From the NCBI RefSeq assembly GCF_021495345.1, contig NZ_CP099397.1, positions 434,001 through 498,000 on the forward strand: 64,000 nucleotides of DNA, read 5' to 3'. Position numbers and translations under genes: made by a program. Positions 55,201 through 63,020 of the stretch are shown in pieces. The notes beneath the pieces are model-generated. The model was not told the DNA's origin. It saw only the letters and a program-made list of their open reading frames with translations, and made no database searches. The stretch's first letter is position 1, and each line of letters opens with the position of its first letter. The stretch is from Pseudomonas hydrolytica (lineage in GTDB: Bacteria; Pseudomonadota; Gammaproteobacteria; Pseudomonadales; Pseudomonadaceae).

Positions 55201-56644
55201 CACCCGCATGGTGCCGTTCGACCGCCTGGTGCCGCGTCTGCGTCGCATCGTGCGGCAGGTGGCCGGCGAGCTGGGCAAGCAGGTCGAGTTCGTCGTCGGC
55301 AACGCCGAAGGCGAGATGGACCGTACCGTGCTCGAGCGCATCGTCGCGCCGCTGGAACACATGCTGCGTAACGCCGTCGACCATGGCATCGAGCCGACCG
55401 AGGTGCGTCGCGCGGCCGGCAAGCCCGATAGCGGCACCATCCGCCTCGATCTCGGCCGCGAGGGCGGCGACATCGTTCTCACCCTGGTCGACGACGGCGG
55501 CGGTATCCGCCTGGAGGCCGTGCGGCGCAAGGCCATCGAACGTGGCCTGATGGATGCCGACAGCGACCTGAGCGATCACGAGGTGCTGCAGTTCATTCTC
55601 GAGGCTGGGTTCTCCACCGCCGAGAAGGTCACGCAGATTTCCGGGCGCGGCGTCGGCATGGACGTGGTGCATTCGGAGGTCAAGCAGCTCGGCGGCTCGA
55701 TGAGCATCGACTCGACGGTCGGCCAGGGCACCCGCTTCACCATTCGCCTGCCGTTCACCGTGTCGGTCAACCGCGCGCTGATGGTCTACTCCGGTGAGGA
55801 TCTGTACGCCATCCCGCTGAACACCATCGAAGGTATCGTGCGCGTGTCTCCGTACGAGCTGGAGGCCTACTACGCGCCGGATGCGCCGCGTTTCGAGTAT
55901 GCCGGGCAGGCCTACGAACTGAAGTACCTGGGCGACCTGCTGAACAACGGTCAGCAGCCCAAGCTGGTGGGGCAGAGCCTGCCGCTGCCGGTGATTCTGG
56001 TGCGTTCCAGCGAGCACGCGGTGGCGGTCCAGGTGGACAGCCTGGCCGGCTCGCGCGAAATCGTGGTGAAGAGCCTCGGTCCGCAGTTCGCCGGGGTGCA
56101 CGGCATTTCCGGTGCGACCATCCTCGGTGACGGCCGCGTGGTGGTGATTCTCGACCTGCTGGCGACCATCCGCGTGCTGCATGCGCACCTGCAGAACCAG
56201 CTGACCCCGCGCCTGGCTTCGCGCCAGCTGGCGATCAGCGAGGAAGTCGAGGTCGACCGGCCGCCGCTGGTCATGGTGGTGGACGATTCGGTCACCGTGC
56301 GCAAAGTCACCAGTCGTCTGCTCGAGCGTAACGGCATGAACGTGATGACTGCCAAGGACGGGGTGGATGCCATCGCCCAGCTGCAGGAGCACAAGCCCGA
56401 CATCATGCTGCTGGATATCGAGATGCCGCGCATGGACGGCTTCGAGGTGGCCACCCTGGTGCGCCACGACGAGCGCCTCAAGGATCTGCCGATCATCATG
56501 ATCACCTCGCGTACCGGTGAGAAGCACCGTGAGCGGGCCATGACCATCGGCGTCAACCAGTACCTCGGCAAGCCCTATCAGGAATCCTTGCTGCTCGAAA
56601 CCATCGCGCAGTTGGTCGATAGTCAGCGGGGCAAACGGACATGA
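49271..56644 (+). CDS. chpA: Hybrid histidine kinase ChpA
   Basis: 2457 residues, close to the 2472 of P. aeruginosa. It is a CheA-like kinase with many phosphotransfer domains. His-containing sites: H54 (HQVHGTLQM), H804, H986, H1326, H1565 and H1713 (each with a HTLKG core). Two further Xpt-type domains have Thr at the equivalent position, T481 (TQVRGGLAM) and T1128 (TTLGRGAEM). The kinase core follows (LRNAVDHGIEPTE, LVDDGGGIRLEAVRRKA, ISGRGVGMDVVHSEV), then a CheW domain and a C-terminal receiver with Asp2382 (LLDIEMPRMDG). Acidic, Pro-rich linkers separate the Hpt domains. ATG 49286 is an alternative start with GGAG in front. It overlaps chpB by four bases. Confidence 0.96.
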   Translation: MSGVAMGDRHDYVALEWVKGEIGETLKQARQALEAFVENPQDPTRMRFCLTYVHQVHGTLQMVEFYGAALLAEEMEQLAKALMEGRVANQGEALEVLMQAILQLPVYLDRIQTARRDLPMVVLPLLNDLRAARGEKLLSETSLFSPDMSARLPALPSDSLARLRTAELPVLLRKLRQMLQMALVGVIRNQDLATNLGYMARVFARLETLCKDAPLGSLWQIASGMVEGLANGSVVNGTSVRTLLRQVDKELKRLVEQGADGINQSAPDELTKNLLFYVAKAPAQSPRIRALKEQYRLDEALPDTEVVDEERARLAGPDRDAMRSVVAALCEELVRVKDSLDLFVRSDRSQPGELDALLAPLKQIADTLAVLGFGQPRKVILDQIDVVHSLSLGQREPNDAVLMDVAGALLYVEATLAGMVGPSDDSQNEQSHLPTTDVAQIHQLVIKEARNGLEQAKDAIIEFIASQWNHEHLARVPELLTQVRGGLAMIPLQRAADLLNACNRYIQEQLLARKAVPNWQSLDTLADAITSVEYYLERLAEDHGTQGDLILDVAEESLEALGYPLKEKPSILDRVEPQAEPLAPLADPLQEIELLSAEDEHLEEPLAEIEPLAFEPGETSGEAVADLALPDAEPELPAASETADTFTFELEELEELPALQAEESVAAPLLDAESEPALELEELSLDQLAATPQWDELELAELELPEVELPSAPEPEVEAPAAEKPLSMADVMAAPVQAINPPAADVPPSLLPPPADEEPVDEELLEVFIEEVGEVLETIAEYLPQWQADTDNKDALIEVRRAFHTLKGSGRMVRALIIGELAWSIENLLNRVLDRSIAASEPVQQVVLDVVALMPALVEEFAAKAQRQRDDVDLLAATAHALAKGLTPPKSDAPAAEQVAEPAGVAEATAAVEEGESLVDELTDVGLHGGETLDGESLEGEPLDPQLLEIFRNEAETHLDTLVGFLADCAQELPQPVTDDLQRALHTLKGSAYMAGILPVAEIAAPLEKLVKEFKTNLIQVDLSAAELLSSAERLFRAGLENLESQPLAAIPGASEFLARVQALHQERLANLEDERMAQHGESRDPQLISIFLAEGMDILLDAEDLLRKWREHPSERQELSALLEELTTLGRGAEMAELPQIDELCEALLDLYGAVEEGSLAVSERFFDEAEKAHEALIGMMDQVAAALQVSAQPERVQALRDLLAEAIDPATLALLAPGSEGFEVIELDQATAALEHSEAMPEAQEPTLELVSFEQAQDSIAEPEPEPELEAGFDPVESDLDEEMVEIFLEEAVDILESAGQALERWLGEPDNTLPLSSLQRDLHTLKGGARMAAIRPIGDLGHELESLYEGLVDRRYNYSAALGDLLQRSHDRLAQMLDQLQARQPLVSGDDLIQQIRTFRQGGSAAVVEPVHEAPAAPAVVELDEFEVEELPPLALVEDEDVLDEIAEVPLDDEPTPAEPVAELPLDAWVVEELPALEDASVEPEPEPEPEPEPEPEPEPEPEPEPEPAAPASWHEERDPELVEIFLEEGFDIIDSAGGALQRWMADVDNSLELEALQRDLHTLKGGARMAEIREIGDLAHELEFLYEGLCGGRLRASPELFALLQTCHDRLAEMLDAVRGQRAVPSGDALIETIKRFRANPDEQLSMPSAVQLKAVVESDDAEEADSDILDIFLEEGDDLLEAMEAAMGRWEAQRDDSAAVDEMLRILHTLKGGARLAGQKRLGDMSHDLEQHLSEALQQGAPWPESLFLDVQSGFEGLQKELDQLRQRLSTSLNEAAPAPELPVEPQPATMPTLVNPIIAASEQPAQVQSPKVLPFVRRAEEAAAEAASRRAPQELVKVPAELLEGLVNLAGETSIFRGRVEQQVSDVSFTLSEMEATIDRVRDQLRRLDTETQAQILSRYQAEAERAGYEDFDPLEMDRHSQLQQLSRALFESASDLLDLKETLAAKNRDAETLLLQQARVNTELQEGLMRTRMVPFDRLVPRLRRIVRQVAGELGKQVEFVVGNAEGEMDRTVLERIVAPLEHMLRNAVDHGIEPTEVRRAAGKPDSGTIRLDLGREGGDIVLTLVDDGGGIRLEAVRRKAIERGLMDADSDLSDHEVLQFILEAGFSTAEKVTQISGRGVGMDVVHSEVKQLGGSMSIDSTVGQGTRFTIRLPFTVSVNRALMVYSGEDLYAIPLNTIEGIVRVSPYELEAYYAPDAPRFEYAGQAYELKYLGDLLNNGQQPKLVGQSLPLPVILVRSSEHAVAVQVDSLAGSREIVVKSLGPQFAGVHGISGATILGDGRVVVILDLLATIRVLHAHLQNQLTPRLASRQLAISEEVEVDRPPLVMVVDDSVTVRKVTSRLLERNGMNVMTAKDGVDAIAQLQEHKPDIMLLDIEMPRMDGFEVATLVRHDERLKDLPIIMITSRTGEKHRERAMTIGVNQYLGKPYQESLLLETIAQLVDSQRGKRT
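53726..53803 (+). repeat. In-frame hexanucleotide microsatellite in chpA (13 Glu-Pro units)
   Basis: Ten GAACCC units (53726-53785) followed by two GAGCCC and one GAGCCT. It encodes an (EP)13 linker between two phosphotransfer domains. Slippage by whole units would keep the frame but change the linker length. A shorter run of three GAGCCC units lies near 53059-53076. Confidence 0.95.
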
Positions 56645-57660
56645 CAGACAAATCCGCGGCACGTATCGCCGTAATCGCCGACACCTCGCTGCAGCGCCAT
56701 GTGCTGCAGCAGGCATTGGCCGGTGGCGGTTACCAGGTGGTGCTCAACAGTGACCCGGCGCGCCTCGACGAGGACGCGCTGGCGGCCTGCGACACCGACC
56801 TGTGGCTGGTGGACCTGGCCCAGTCGGAAGACTCGCCGCTGGTCGACAGCCTGCTGGAGCGCGCCAGCGCCCCGGTGCTGTTCGGCGAAGGCCACGCGCC
56901 GGAGCGTCATTCGGAAAACTATCCGCGCTGGGAGCGCAGCCTGTTCGGCAAGCTCAAGCGCCTGGTCGGTGACCCGACCCAGGCGGTCGGCCCGAGCCTG
57001 CAGGCGCTGCTCGACGAGACGCAACGTCCGGCGCGTTTGGAGTTGCCGCAGGCATTGGCCGACACGCCTTTCAAGGCGGGTGAGCCGGCGCGCCAGGTCT
57101 GGCTGCTGGCCGCCTCGCTGGGCGGTCCGGCGGCGGTCAAGGCATTCCTCGATGCGCTGCCGGGCGGGCTGCCGATCGGCTTCCTCTATGCCCAGCATAT
57201 CGATGCCAGTTTCGAGGCGGCGCTGCCGCAGGCCGTGGGCCGGCACAGCCAGTGGCACGTCAATACCGCGCGCCACGGCGATCCGGTGCGTTGCGGCGAG
57301 GTGGTGGTGGTGCCGATCGCCCATGAGATGGGCTTTGCCGACGACTGCGCGATGCAGATCAGCGAGCGCGGCTGGCCCGAGCCCTACAGTCCTTCCATCG
57401 ACCAGATGATGCTCAACCTGGCGCAGCAGTTCGGCGCCCAGTGCGGGGTCATCGCCTTCAGCGGCATGGGCAGCGACGGCAGCGCGGCCGCGGCCTACGT
57501 CAAGCGCCAGGGCGGGATCATCTGGACCCAGCGCGGCGACAGCTGCGCCTGCCCGAGCATGCCCGACAGCCTGCGCGAGGGTGGTTACAGCAGTTTCAGT
57601 GCCGATCCGCGCGAGCTGGCCGTGGCTCTGGTCAATCACCTGGCCGAACATTGCAGTTGA
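56641..57660 (+). CDS. chpB: CheB-type methylesterase ChpB
   Basis: 339 residues. The C-terminal methylesterase domain carries the triad Ser in LLAASLGGPAAVK, His in YAQHIDASFEAAL and Asp in FSGMGSDGSAAAA. The N-terminal 130 residues look like a degenerate receiver (RIAVIADTSLQRHVLQQAL) without a clear acidic pocket. It should demethylate PilJ. It overlaps chpA (ATGA). Confidence 0.94.
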   Translation: MTDKSAARIAVIADTSLQRHVLQQALAGGGYQVVLNSDPARLDEDALAACDTDLWLVDLAQSEDSPLVDSLLERASAPVLFGEGHAPERHSENYPRWERSLFGKLKRLVGDPTQAVGPSLQALLDETQRPARLELPQALADTPFKAGEPARQVWLLAASLGGPAAVKAFLDALPGGLPIGFLYAQHIDASFEAALPQAVGRHSQWHVNTARHGDPVRCGEVVVVPIAHEMGFADDCAMQISERGWPEPYSPSIDQMMLNLAQQFGAQCGVIAFSGMGSDGSAAAAYVKRQGGIIWTQRGDSCACPSMPDSLREGGYSSFSADPRELAVALVNHLAEHCS

Positions 57661-57688
57661 TCGGGCCCTGCCCGCCTAGGACGTTTTC

Positions 57689-58159
57689 ATGAGTCAAACC
57701 GTCGCTACCCAGAACAGCGCTGCCAGCCTGACCGGCTTGCTGGTTCCCCTGGCCGACCGCACCCTGCTGCTGCCCAACGTGGCGGTGGCCGAGCTGATCC
57801 CCTACCGCGCGCCGCAGACCAGCGATGGCGCGCCTGACTGGTTTCTCGGTCAGATCGCCTGGCGTGACCTGCGTCTGCCGCTGCTCTCGTTCGAGGCCGC
57901 CAGCGGCGGCCAGGCGCAGATCGCCAGCGGCGCGCGGGTGGCGGTGATCAACGCCCTGGGCGGACGGCCCAAGGTCAAGTTCCTCGCCTTGCTGGTGCAG
58001 GGCATTCCGCGTTCGTTCAAGGTGGCCAGCGATCTGCCCGCCGCCGACGTCGAGCTGGCGCCGCTGGAGCTGGGCGCGGCACGTGTCGGCGACGAAGTGG
58101 TGCGCATCCCCGATCTGGCCGGGCTGGAACAACTGCTCGCCGATGCCGGCCTGATCTGA
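57689..58159 (+). CDS. chpC: CheW-like adaptor ChpC
   Basis: 156 residues, a second CheW-type protein of the Pil-Chp pathway (LTGLLVPLADRTLLLPNVAV, then PDWFLGQIAWRDLRLPLLSF). It may couple other receptors to ChpA. It is the last gene before a strong terminator; chpD and chpE, which follow in P. aeruginosa, are not here. Confidence 0.92.
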   Translation: MSQTVATQNSAASLTGLLVPLADRTLLLPNVAVAELIPYRAPQTSDGAPDWFLGQIAWRDLRLPLLSFEAASGGQAQIASGARVAVINALGGRPKVKFLALLVQGIPRSFKVASDLPAADVELAPLELGAARVGDEVVRIPDLAGLEQLLADAGLI

Positions 58160-58181
58160 GCCCGCTTTCGACAGGAGAATA

Positions 58182-58211
58182 AAAAAGCCCCGGCATTGGC
58201 CGGGGCTTTTT
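58182..58211. terminator. Bidirectional intrinsic terminator
   Basis: AAAAAGCCCCGGC (58182-58194), loop ATTG, GCCGGGGCTTTTT (58199-58211). A/T runs on both sides allow it to end both chpC and the symporter gene. Confidence 0.93.
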
Positions 58212-58229
58212 CATGTCAGCGATGGGGTA

Positions 58230-59711
58230 TCAACGCTGCGAGGTTTCACCTGAGAGCTTCTCGACTTCCAGATTGTCCTCGGAGGTGTGGCCGCCCCAGT
58301 AGTCGGCATTCTTGATGCCGAGCTTCTCCGGGTGGAAGACCGGGTCCTTGCCCTCGTCCTGCTGCTGCTCGTAGTCCTTCAGGCACTTGTAGGCGACCTT
58401 GTGCATCAGCACGATGGCGATGATGTTCAGCCAGGCCATCAGGCCCACGCCGAGGTCACCCAGGTCCCAGGCGAAGGTGGCAGTGTGCACGGTGCCGTAG
58501 ACGGTAGCCGCGATGATGCCGAACTTCAGCAGCAGGGTGAGAATGGGGCGCTTCACCTTGCGGTTGATGTAGGCAATGTTGGTCTCGGCGATGTAGTAGT
58601 ACGCCAGGATGGTGGTGAAGGCGAAGAAGAACAGGGCGATGGCGACGAAGGCGTTGCCGAAGCCGGGCATCATGTTCTCCATCGCGGTCTGCACGTAGCC
58701 CGGGCCTGCGGCGACACCGGCGATACCGGTGAACATCGCGCTGCCGTCAGGCGCCTGCACGTTGTACTGACCGGTGATCAGCAGCATGAAGGCGGTGGCA
58801 GAGCAGACGAACAGGGTGTCGATGTACACCGAGAAGCCCTGTACCAGGCCCTGCTTGGCCGGGTGGCTGACGGCGGCAGCGGACGACGCGTGCGGGCCGG
58901 TACCCTGACCTGCTTCGTTGGAGTACACGCCACGCTTGACGCCCCACTGGATGGCCATGCCGACGATGGCGCCGAAACCGGCCTCGAGGCCGAAGGCGCT
59001 CTTGACGATCAGCAGCACGACTTCCGGCAGCTTCTCGATGTTCAGCAGGATGATCACCAGCGCCACCATGATGTAGCCCAGCGCCATGAACGGCACCACT
59101 ACCTGGGTGAAATGCGCGATACGCTTGACGCCACCGAAGATGATCAGACCGATCAGTACGGCCAGTACGGCGGCCGTCACGTTCGGGTCGATACCGAAGG
59201 CGGTGTTGACGCTGGAGGCGATGGAGTTGGCCTGTACGCCCGGCAGCAGCAGGCCGCAGGCGAACACGGTGACCACGGCGAACAGCCAGGCGTACCACTT
59301 CAGACCCAGGCCCTTCTCGATGTAGAAGGCCGGACCGCCGCGGTATTCACCGTTGAGCTTTTCCTTGTAGACCTGACCGAGGGTGGACTCGACGAAGGCC
59401 GAGCTGGCGCCGAGGAAGGCCACCATCCACATCCAGAACACGGCGCCCGGGCCACCGAAGGTGATGGCGGTGGCCACACCGGCGATGTTGCCGGTACCGA
59501 CGCGACCGGCGAGGGTCATGGTCAGGGCCTGGAAGGAGGTGATGCCGTGTTCATCGGTACGCCCTTTGAACATCAGGCGAATCATTTCTTTGAAGTGGCG
59601 AACCTGGAGAAAGCGGCCGCGCACAGAGAAGTAAAGACCGACGCCGAGACAGAGGTAGATCAGCGCCGGGCTCCAGACCAGACCGTTTAGGGTCGAGACC
59701 AGTTCGTTCAT
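58230..59711 (-). CDS. Sodium:alanine/glycine symporter (AGCS family)
   Basis: 493 residues with about 11 membrane helices. Family signatures: TMTLAGRVGTGNIAGVATAI near residue 65, FWMWMVAFLGASSAFVESTL and SNEAGQGTGPHASSAA. It should import alanine or a related small amino acid with Na+. ATG 59711 (MNELVSTLNGLVWSPALIYL) is the usual start; the frame is open upstream but Arg-rich and unrelated. The C-terminal cytoplasmic tail is acidic. Confidence 0.92.
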   Translation of the reverse strand: MNELVSTLNGLVWSPALIYLCLGVGLYFSVRGRFLQVRHFKEMIRLMFKGRTDEHGITSFQALTMTLAGRVGTGNIAGVATAITFGGPGAVFWMWMVAFLGASSAFVESTLGQVYKEKLNGEYRGGPAFYIEKGLGLKWYAWLFAVVTVFACGLLLPGVQANSIASSVNTAFGIDPNVTAAVLAVLIGLIIFGGVKRIAHFTQVVVPFMALGYIMVALVIILLNIEKLPEVVLLIVKSAFGLEAGFGAIVGMAIQWGVKRGVYSNEAGQGTGPHASSAAAVSHPAKQGLVQGFSVYIDTLFVCSATAFMLLITGQYNVQAPDGSAMFTGIAGVAAGPGYVQTAMENMMPGFGNAFVAIALFFFAFTTILAYYYIAETNIAYINRKVKRPILTLLLKFGIIAATVYGTVHTATFAWDLGDLGVGLMAWLNIIAIVLMHKVAYKCLKDYEQQQDEGKDPVFHPEKLGIKNADYWGGHTSEDNLEVEKLSGETSQR

Positions 59712-59918
59712 GCAATGCTCCTGGGCACACGGCCGCCTTTTGGGCGGGACCGAAGCCCGTTGATTTGTTATTGGAAGAGAACGACGCAGCGGGGCGCCGG
59801 CCTCGGCCGGACGCGGGTTGCTGGTAGAGCGGGTCGCGCACGCGGCGCGCAGAGCATGACAAAGACTGCCCGTCTTGCAATCTCTTGAGGTCACATTTTG
59901 TTACGTCAAGGCGACATT

Positions 59919-60644
59919 TTACGCCTGAAGATCGCCCCACAGCTGCTGGGCGACGCTCAGGGCGACCACGGGAGCCGTTTCCGTGCGCAACACGCGGGGG
60001 CCCAGGCGGGCCGCATGAAAGCCGGCCAGCTTCGCCTGAGCGACTTCACCCTCGTTCAGGCCGCCCTCCGGACCGATCAGAAAGGCCAGGCTGTTCGGTT
60101 TGTCGTGGCTCTGCAGGGCTTCGGCGACCGGGTGCAGCACCAGCTTCAGGTCGGCTTCGATCTGCTGCAGCCAGGCGGACAGTTCCAGCGGCGGGTGAAT
60201 GACTGGCAGCACCGAGCGACCGCATTGCTCGCAGGCGCTGATCGCCACCTGGCGCCAGTGGGCCAGGCGCTTGTCGGCGCGCTCGTCCTTCAAACGCACC
60301 TCGCAGCGCTCGCTGACGATCGGGGTGATCTCGCTGGCGCCCAGCTCGGTGGCCTTCTGGATCGCCCAGTCCATGCGCTCGCCGCGTGACAGGCCCTGGC
60401 CCAGGTGAATGCGTAGCGGCGATTCGGCCAGGCCGTCGAGCGCTTCACGCAGCTCCACGCGTACCGTCTTCTTGCCCACTTCGATCAGCTCGCCGAGAAA
60501 CTCGCGGCCGCTGCCGTCGAACAGCTGCACCGCGTCGCCCGCGGCGTGTCGCAGCACGCGGCCGATGTAGTGGGCCTGGGCTTCGGGCAGCTCATGCTGG
60601 CCGAGAGAGAGCGGGGCGTCGATGAAGAAACGGGAAAGGCGCAT
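59919..60644 (-). CDS. rsmE: 16S rRNA (uracil1498-N3)-methyltransferase
   Basis: 241 residues, SPOUT family. An N-terminal PUA-like domain (MRLSRFFIDAPL, HYIGRVLRHAAGDAVQLFDG) precedes the knot with FLIGPEGGLNEGEV and LGPRVLRTETAPVVAL, which binds SAM. The start at 60644 fits the family; longer in-frame sequence upstream is REP DNA. The gap to bioA (129 bases) holds a REP pair. Confidence 0.94.
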   Translation of the reverse strand: MRLSRFFIDAPLSLGQHELPEAQAHYIGRVLRHAAGDAVQLFDGSGREFLGELIEVGKKTVRVELREALDGLAESPLRIHLGQGLSRGERMDWAIQKATELGASEITPIVSERCEVRLKDERADKRLAHWRQVAISACEQCGRSVLPVIHPPLELSAWLQQIEADLKLVLHPVAEALQSHDKPNSLAFLIGPEGGLNEGEVAQAKLAGFHAARLGPRVLRTETAPVVALSVAQQLWGDLQA

Positions 60645-60691
60645 AGGGAGGGCTGCAGGCGGCAAGTTCGAAGCGGCAAGTGTAAAGGGGT

Positions 60692-60753
60692 GGTGCGCGC
60701 GGCGCACCCTACTGCGATGGCGCCGCTTCTTCGTAGGGTGCGCCGTGCGCACC
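60692..60753. repeat. REP family 1, outward-facing pair
   Basis: 60692-60712 minus (one loop change) and 60733-60753 plus (exact), spacer 20 bases, in the gap between bioA and rsmE. Confidence 0.88.
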
Positions 60754-60773
60754 GGGCTTCGTTTATGGCTCGC

Positions 60774-62177
60774 TCAACCCGGATCGCGATGATCGGGATA
60801 GCGATTGTCCACGGCCACGCTGACAGTGTCGCGGGTGGCGATATCGATGCCTTCGCTGGCCACCTCGGCGAGGAAATCGATCTCCTCCGGGGTGATCACG
60901 TAAGGCGGCAGGAAGTACACCACGCTGCCCAGCGGGCGCAGCAGCGCACCGCGCGTTAGTGCGTGCTGATACACCGCCAGGCCGCGCCGCTCCTGCCAGG
61001 GGTAGGCGGCTTTGCTGGCCTTGTCCTGCACCATCTCCACCGCCAGGGCCATGCCGGTCTGGCGCACTTCGGCGACATGCGGATGATCCTTGAGATGCTC
61101 GGTGGCGCTGGCCATGCGCGCGCTCAGCGCCTTGTTGCGTTCGATCACATCGTCATCGCGGAAGATGTCCAGAGTCGCCAGGGCGGCGGCGCAGGCCAGC
61201 GGGTTGCCGGTGTAGGTGTGCGAGTGAAGGAAGGCGCGCAGGGTGGCGTAGTCGTCGTAGAAGGCGCCGTATACCTCGTCGGTGGTCAGCACCGCGGCCA
61301 TCGGCAGATAGCCGCCGGTCAGCGCCTTGGACAGCACCAGGAAATCGGGAGTGATGCCGGCCTGCTCGCAGGCGAACATCGTGCCGGTGCGGCCGAAGCC
61401 CACGGCGATCTCGTCATGGATCAGGTGCACGCCATAACGGTCGCAGGCTTCGCGCAGCAGCTTGAGGTAGATCGGGTGGTACATGCGCATGCCGCCCGCA
61501 CCCTGGATCAGCGGCTCGACGATCACCGCGGCTACTTCATGGTGGTGCTCGGCCAGCGTCTGCTCCATATGAGCGAACATGACGCGCGAATGCTCCTCCC
61601 AGCTCACGCCCTCGGGACGCAGGTAGCAGTCCGGGCTGGGTACCTTGAGGGTGTCGAGCAGCAGCGCCTTGTAGGTATCGGTGAACAGCGACACGTCGCC
61701 CACCGACATCGCCGCCACGGTTTCGCCGTGGTAGCTGTTGCTCAGGGTCACGAAGCGCTTCTTGCCGGCCTGGCCGTTGTTGAGCCAGTAGTGGAAGCTC
61801 ATCTTCAGCGCCACCTCGATGCCCGAGGAGCCGTTGTCGGCGTAGAACACCTTGTTCAGGCCAGGCGGGGTGATCTGCACCAGGCGCTCGGACAGTTCGA
61901 TGACCGGCTGGTGGGTGAAGCCGGCGAGCATCACGTGCTCGAGGCTTTCCAGCTGCTCGCGGATGCGGGCATTGATGCGCGGGTTGGCATGGCCGAAGAC
62001 GTTGACCCACCAGGAGCTGACCGCATCCAGATAGCGCTTGCCGTCGAAGTCCTCCAGCCATACGCCGGAGGCCTTGCGAATCGCCACCAGCGGCAGGCGC
62101 TCGTGATCCTTCATCTGGGTACAGGGATGCCACAGGACCTCGAGGTCGCGCTGCATCCAGTGGTCGTTCAAGCTCAT
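60774..62177 (-). CDS. bioA: Adenosylmethionine-8-amino-7-oxononanoate aminotransferase
   Basis: 467 residues, class III PLP aminotransferase of biotin synthesis, using SAM as amino donor. Features: HPCTQMKDHE, SSWWVNVFGHANPRIN, ADNGSSGIEVALKM, SYHGETVAAMSVG, Asp in HDEIAVGFGRTG and the PLP Lys in LVLSKALTGGYLPMA. ATG 62177 has GGGAGA upstream and is preferred to one at 62195. It is separate from other bio genes here, as in P. aeruginosa. Confidence 0.95.
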   Translation of the reverse strand: MSLNDHWMQRDLEVLWHPCTQMKDHERLPLVAIRKASGVWLEDFDGKRYLDAVSSWWVNVFGHANPRINARIREQLESLEHVMLAGFTHQPVIELSERLVQITPPGLNKVFYADNGSSGIEVALKMSFHYWLNNGQAGKKRFVTLSNSYHGETVAAMSVGDVSLFTDTYKALLLDTLKVPSPDCYLRPEGVSWEEHSRVMFAHMEQTLAEHHHEVAAVIVEPLIQGAGGMRMYHPIYLKLLREACDRYGVHLIHDEIAVGFGRTGTMFACEQAGITPDFLVLSKALTGGYLPMAAVLTTDEVYGAFYDDYATLRAFLHSHTYTGNPLACAAALATLDIFRDDDVIERNKALSARMASATEHLKDHPHVAEVRQTGMALAVEMVQDKASKAAYPWQERRGLAVYQHALTRGALLRPLGSVVYFLPPYVITPEEIDFLAEVASEGIDIATRDTVSVAVDNRYPDHRDPG

Positions 62178-62318
62178 GGTGCGTCTCCCAATCATCAGCG
62201 CAACAGCCTACCAGAAGGCGCGCCCGCCGATCCGCCGGATACGGCCGTCCGGCCCCGTATGACGAACTTCCCCGGCGCTGCGCTGGACTAAGCTGGCGGG
62301 TTGGAATCACGCCTTTTT

Positions 62319-62339
62319 AATATCGTATTTCTCGATATT
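62319..62339. promoter_or_regulatory. A/T-rich dyad upstream of the cytochrome b561 gene
   Basis: AATATCG (62319-62325), TATTTCT, CGATATT (62333-62339), inside about 90 bases of unusually A/T-rich sequence (about 62311-62395) between divergent bioA and the cytochrome gene. It is a plausible operator/promoter patch. Confidence 0.4.
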
Positions 62340-62415
62340 TCATAGCGAAATTTTCCGCTTTAAATCGATAGATTTGCCGTTAGTCTTGCTCGGAAACTGG
62401 ATTAGGGAAGCCCCC

Positions 62416-62961
62416 ATGCAATGGCGTAACACCTCTGCTCGTTATGGTCTGGTCAGCGTGCTGTTGCACTGGCTGGTGGCGCTGGTCGTGTTCGGCCTGT
62501 TCGCCCTGGGGTATTGGATGGTGGGCCTGAGTTATTACGACCCCTGGCGGCAGAGCGCGCCCGATCTGCACAAGAGCATTGGCATCCTGCTGTTCGCCGT
62601 GATGCTGCTGCGCCTGCTGTGGCGTCTGTTCAGCCCGGCTCCCGCAGCGCTGGCCAGTCACGGCCGGCTCACTCGCCTGGCCTCCAGACTGGGCCACGGC
62701 CTGCTCTATCTGGGCCTGTTCGGCGTGATGATCTCCGGCTATCTGATCTCGACCGCCGATGGCCGTGGCATCAACGTATTCGGGCTGTTCAGTGTGCCGG
62801 CAACCCTGACCGGTATCCCACAACAGGAAGACATCGCTGGCGCCATCCACGAATACCTGGCCTGGGGGCTGGTGATCTTCGCCGGGCTGCATGGCCTGGC
62901 GGCACTCAAGCACCATTTCATCGACCGTGACAGCACCCTGCTGCGGATGTTCGGGCGCTGA
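62416..62961 (+). CDS. Cytochrome b561 (YceJ-like)
   Basis: 181 residues, four membrane helices. Candidate heme ligands are His in SVLLHWLVALVVFG, DLHKSIGILLF, IHEYLAWGLVIF and LHGLAALKHHF. It probably passes electrons from the quinone pool to periplasmic partners. It is followed 59 bases later by yceI, the usual yceJ-yceI pair. ATG 62416 matches the family start MQWRNTSARYG. Confidence 0.92.
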   Translation: MQWRNTSARYGLVSVLLHWLVALVVFGLFALGYWMVGLSYYDPWRQSAPDLHKSIGILLFAVMLLRLLWRLFSPAPAALASHGRLTRLASRLGHGLLYLGLFGVMISGYLISTADGRGINVFGLFSVPATLTGIPQQEDIAGAIHEYLAWGLVIFAGLHGLAALKHHFIDRDSTLLRMFGR

Positions 62962-63020
62962 AGTCATTCACAACCGGGCCAAGGCCCATCTAGATCGACA
63001 ACCTCGCAAGGAGAACACCC

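Noticed and set aside
53195..56716. A 1173-codon open frame antisense to chpA (and similar long antisense frames opposite pilJ at 46258-48192 and fabY at 36451-38226).
   Set aside because: Their products are low-complexity, rich in His, Gln, Arg and Ala with no domain, and arise because third-position G/C removes stops on the opposite strand.
59712..59894. Longer start for the sodium/alanine symporter.
   Set aside because: The extra 61 codons are Arg/Ser-rich with no membrane segment or homology; family members begin at the ATG at 59711.
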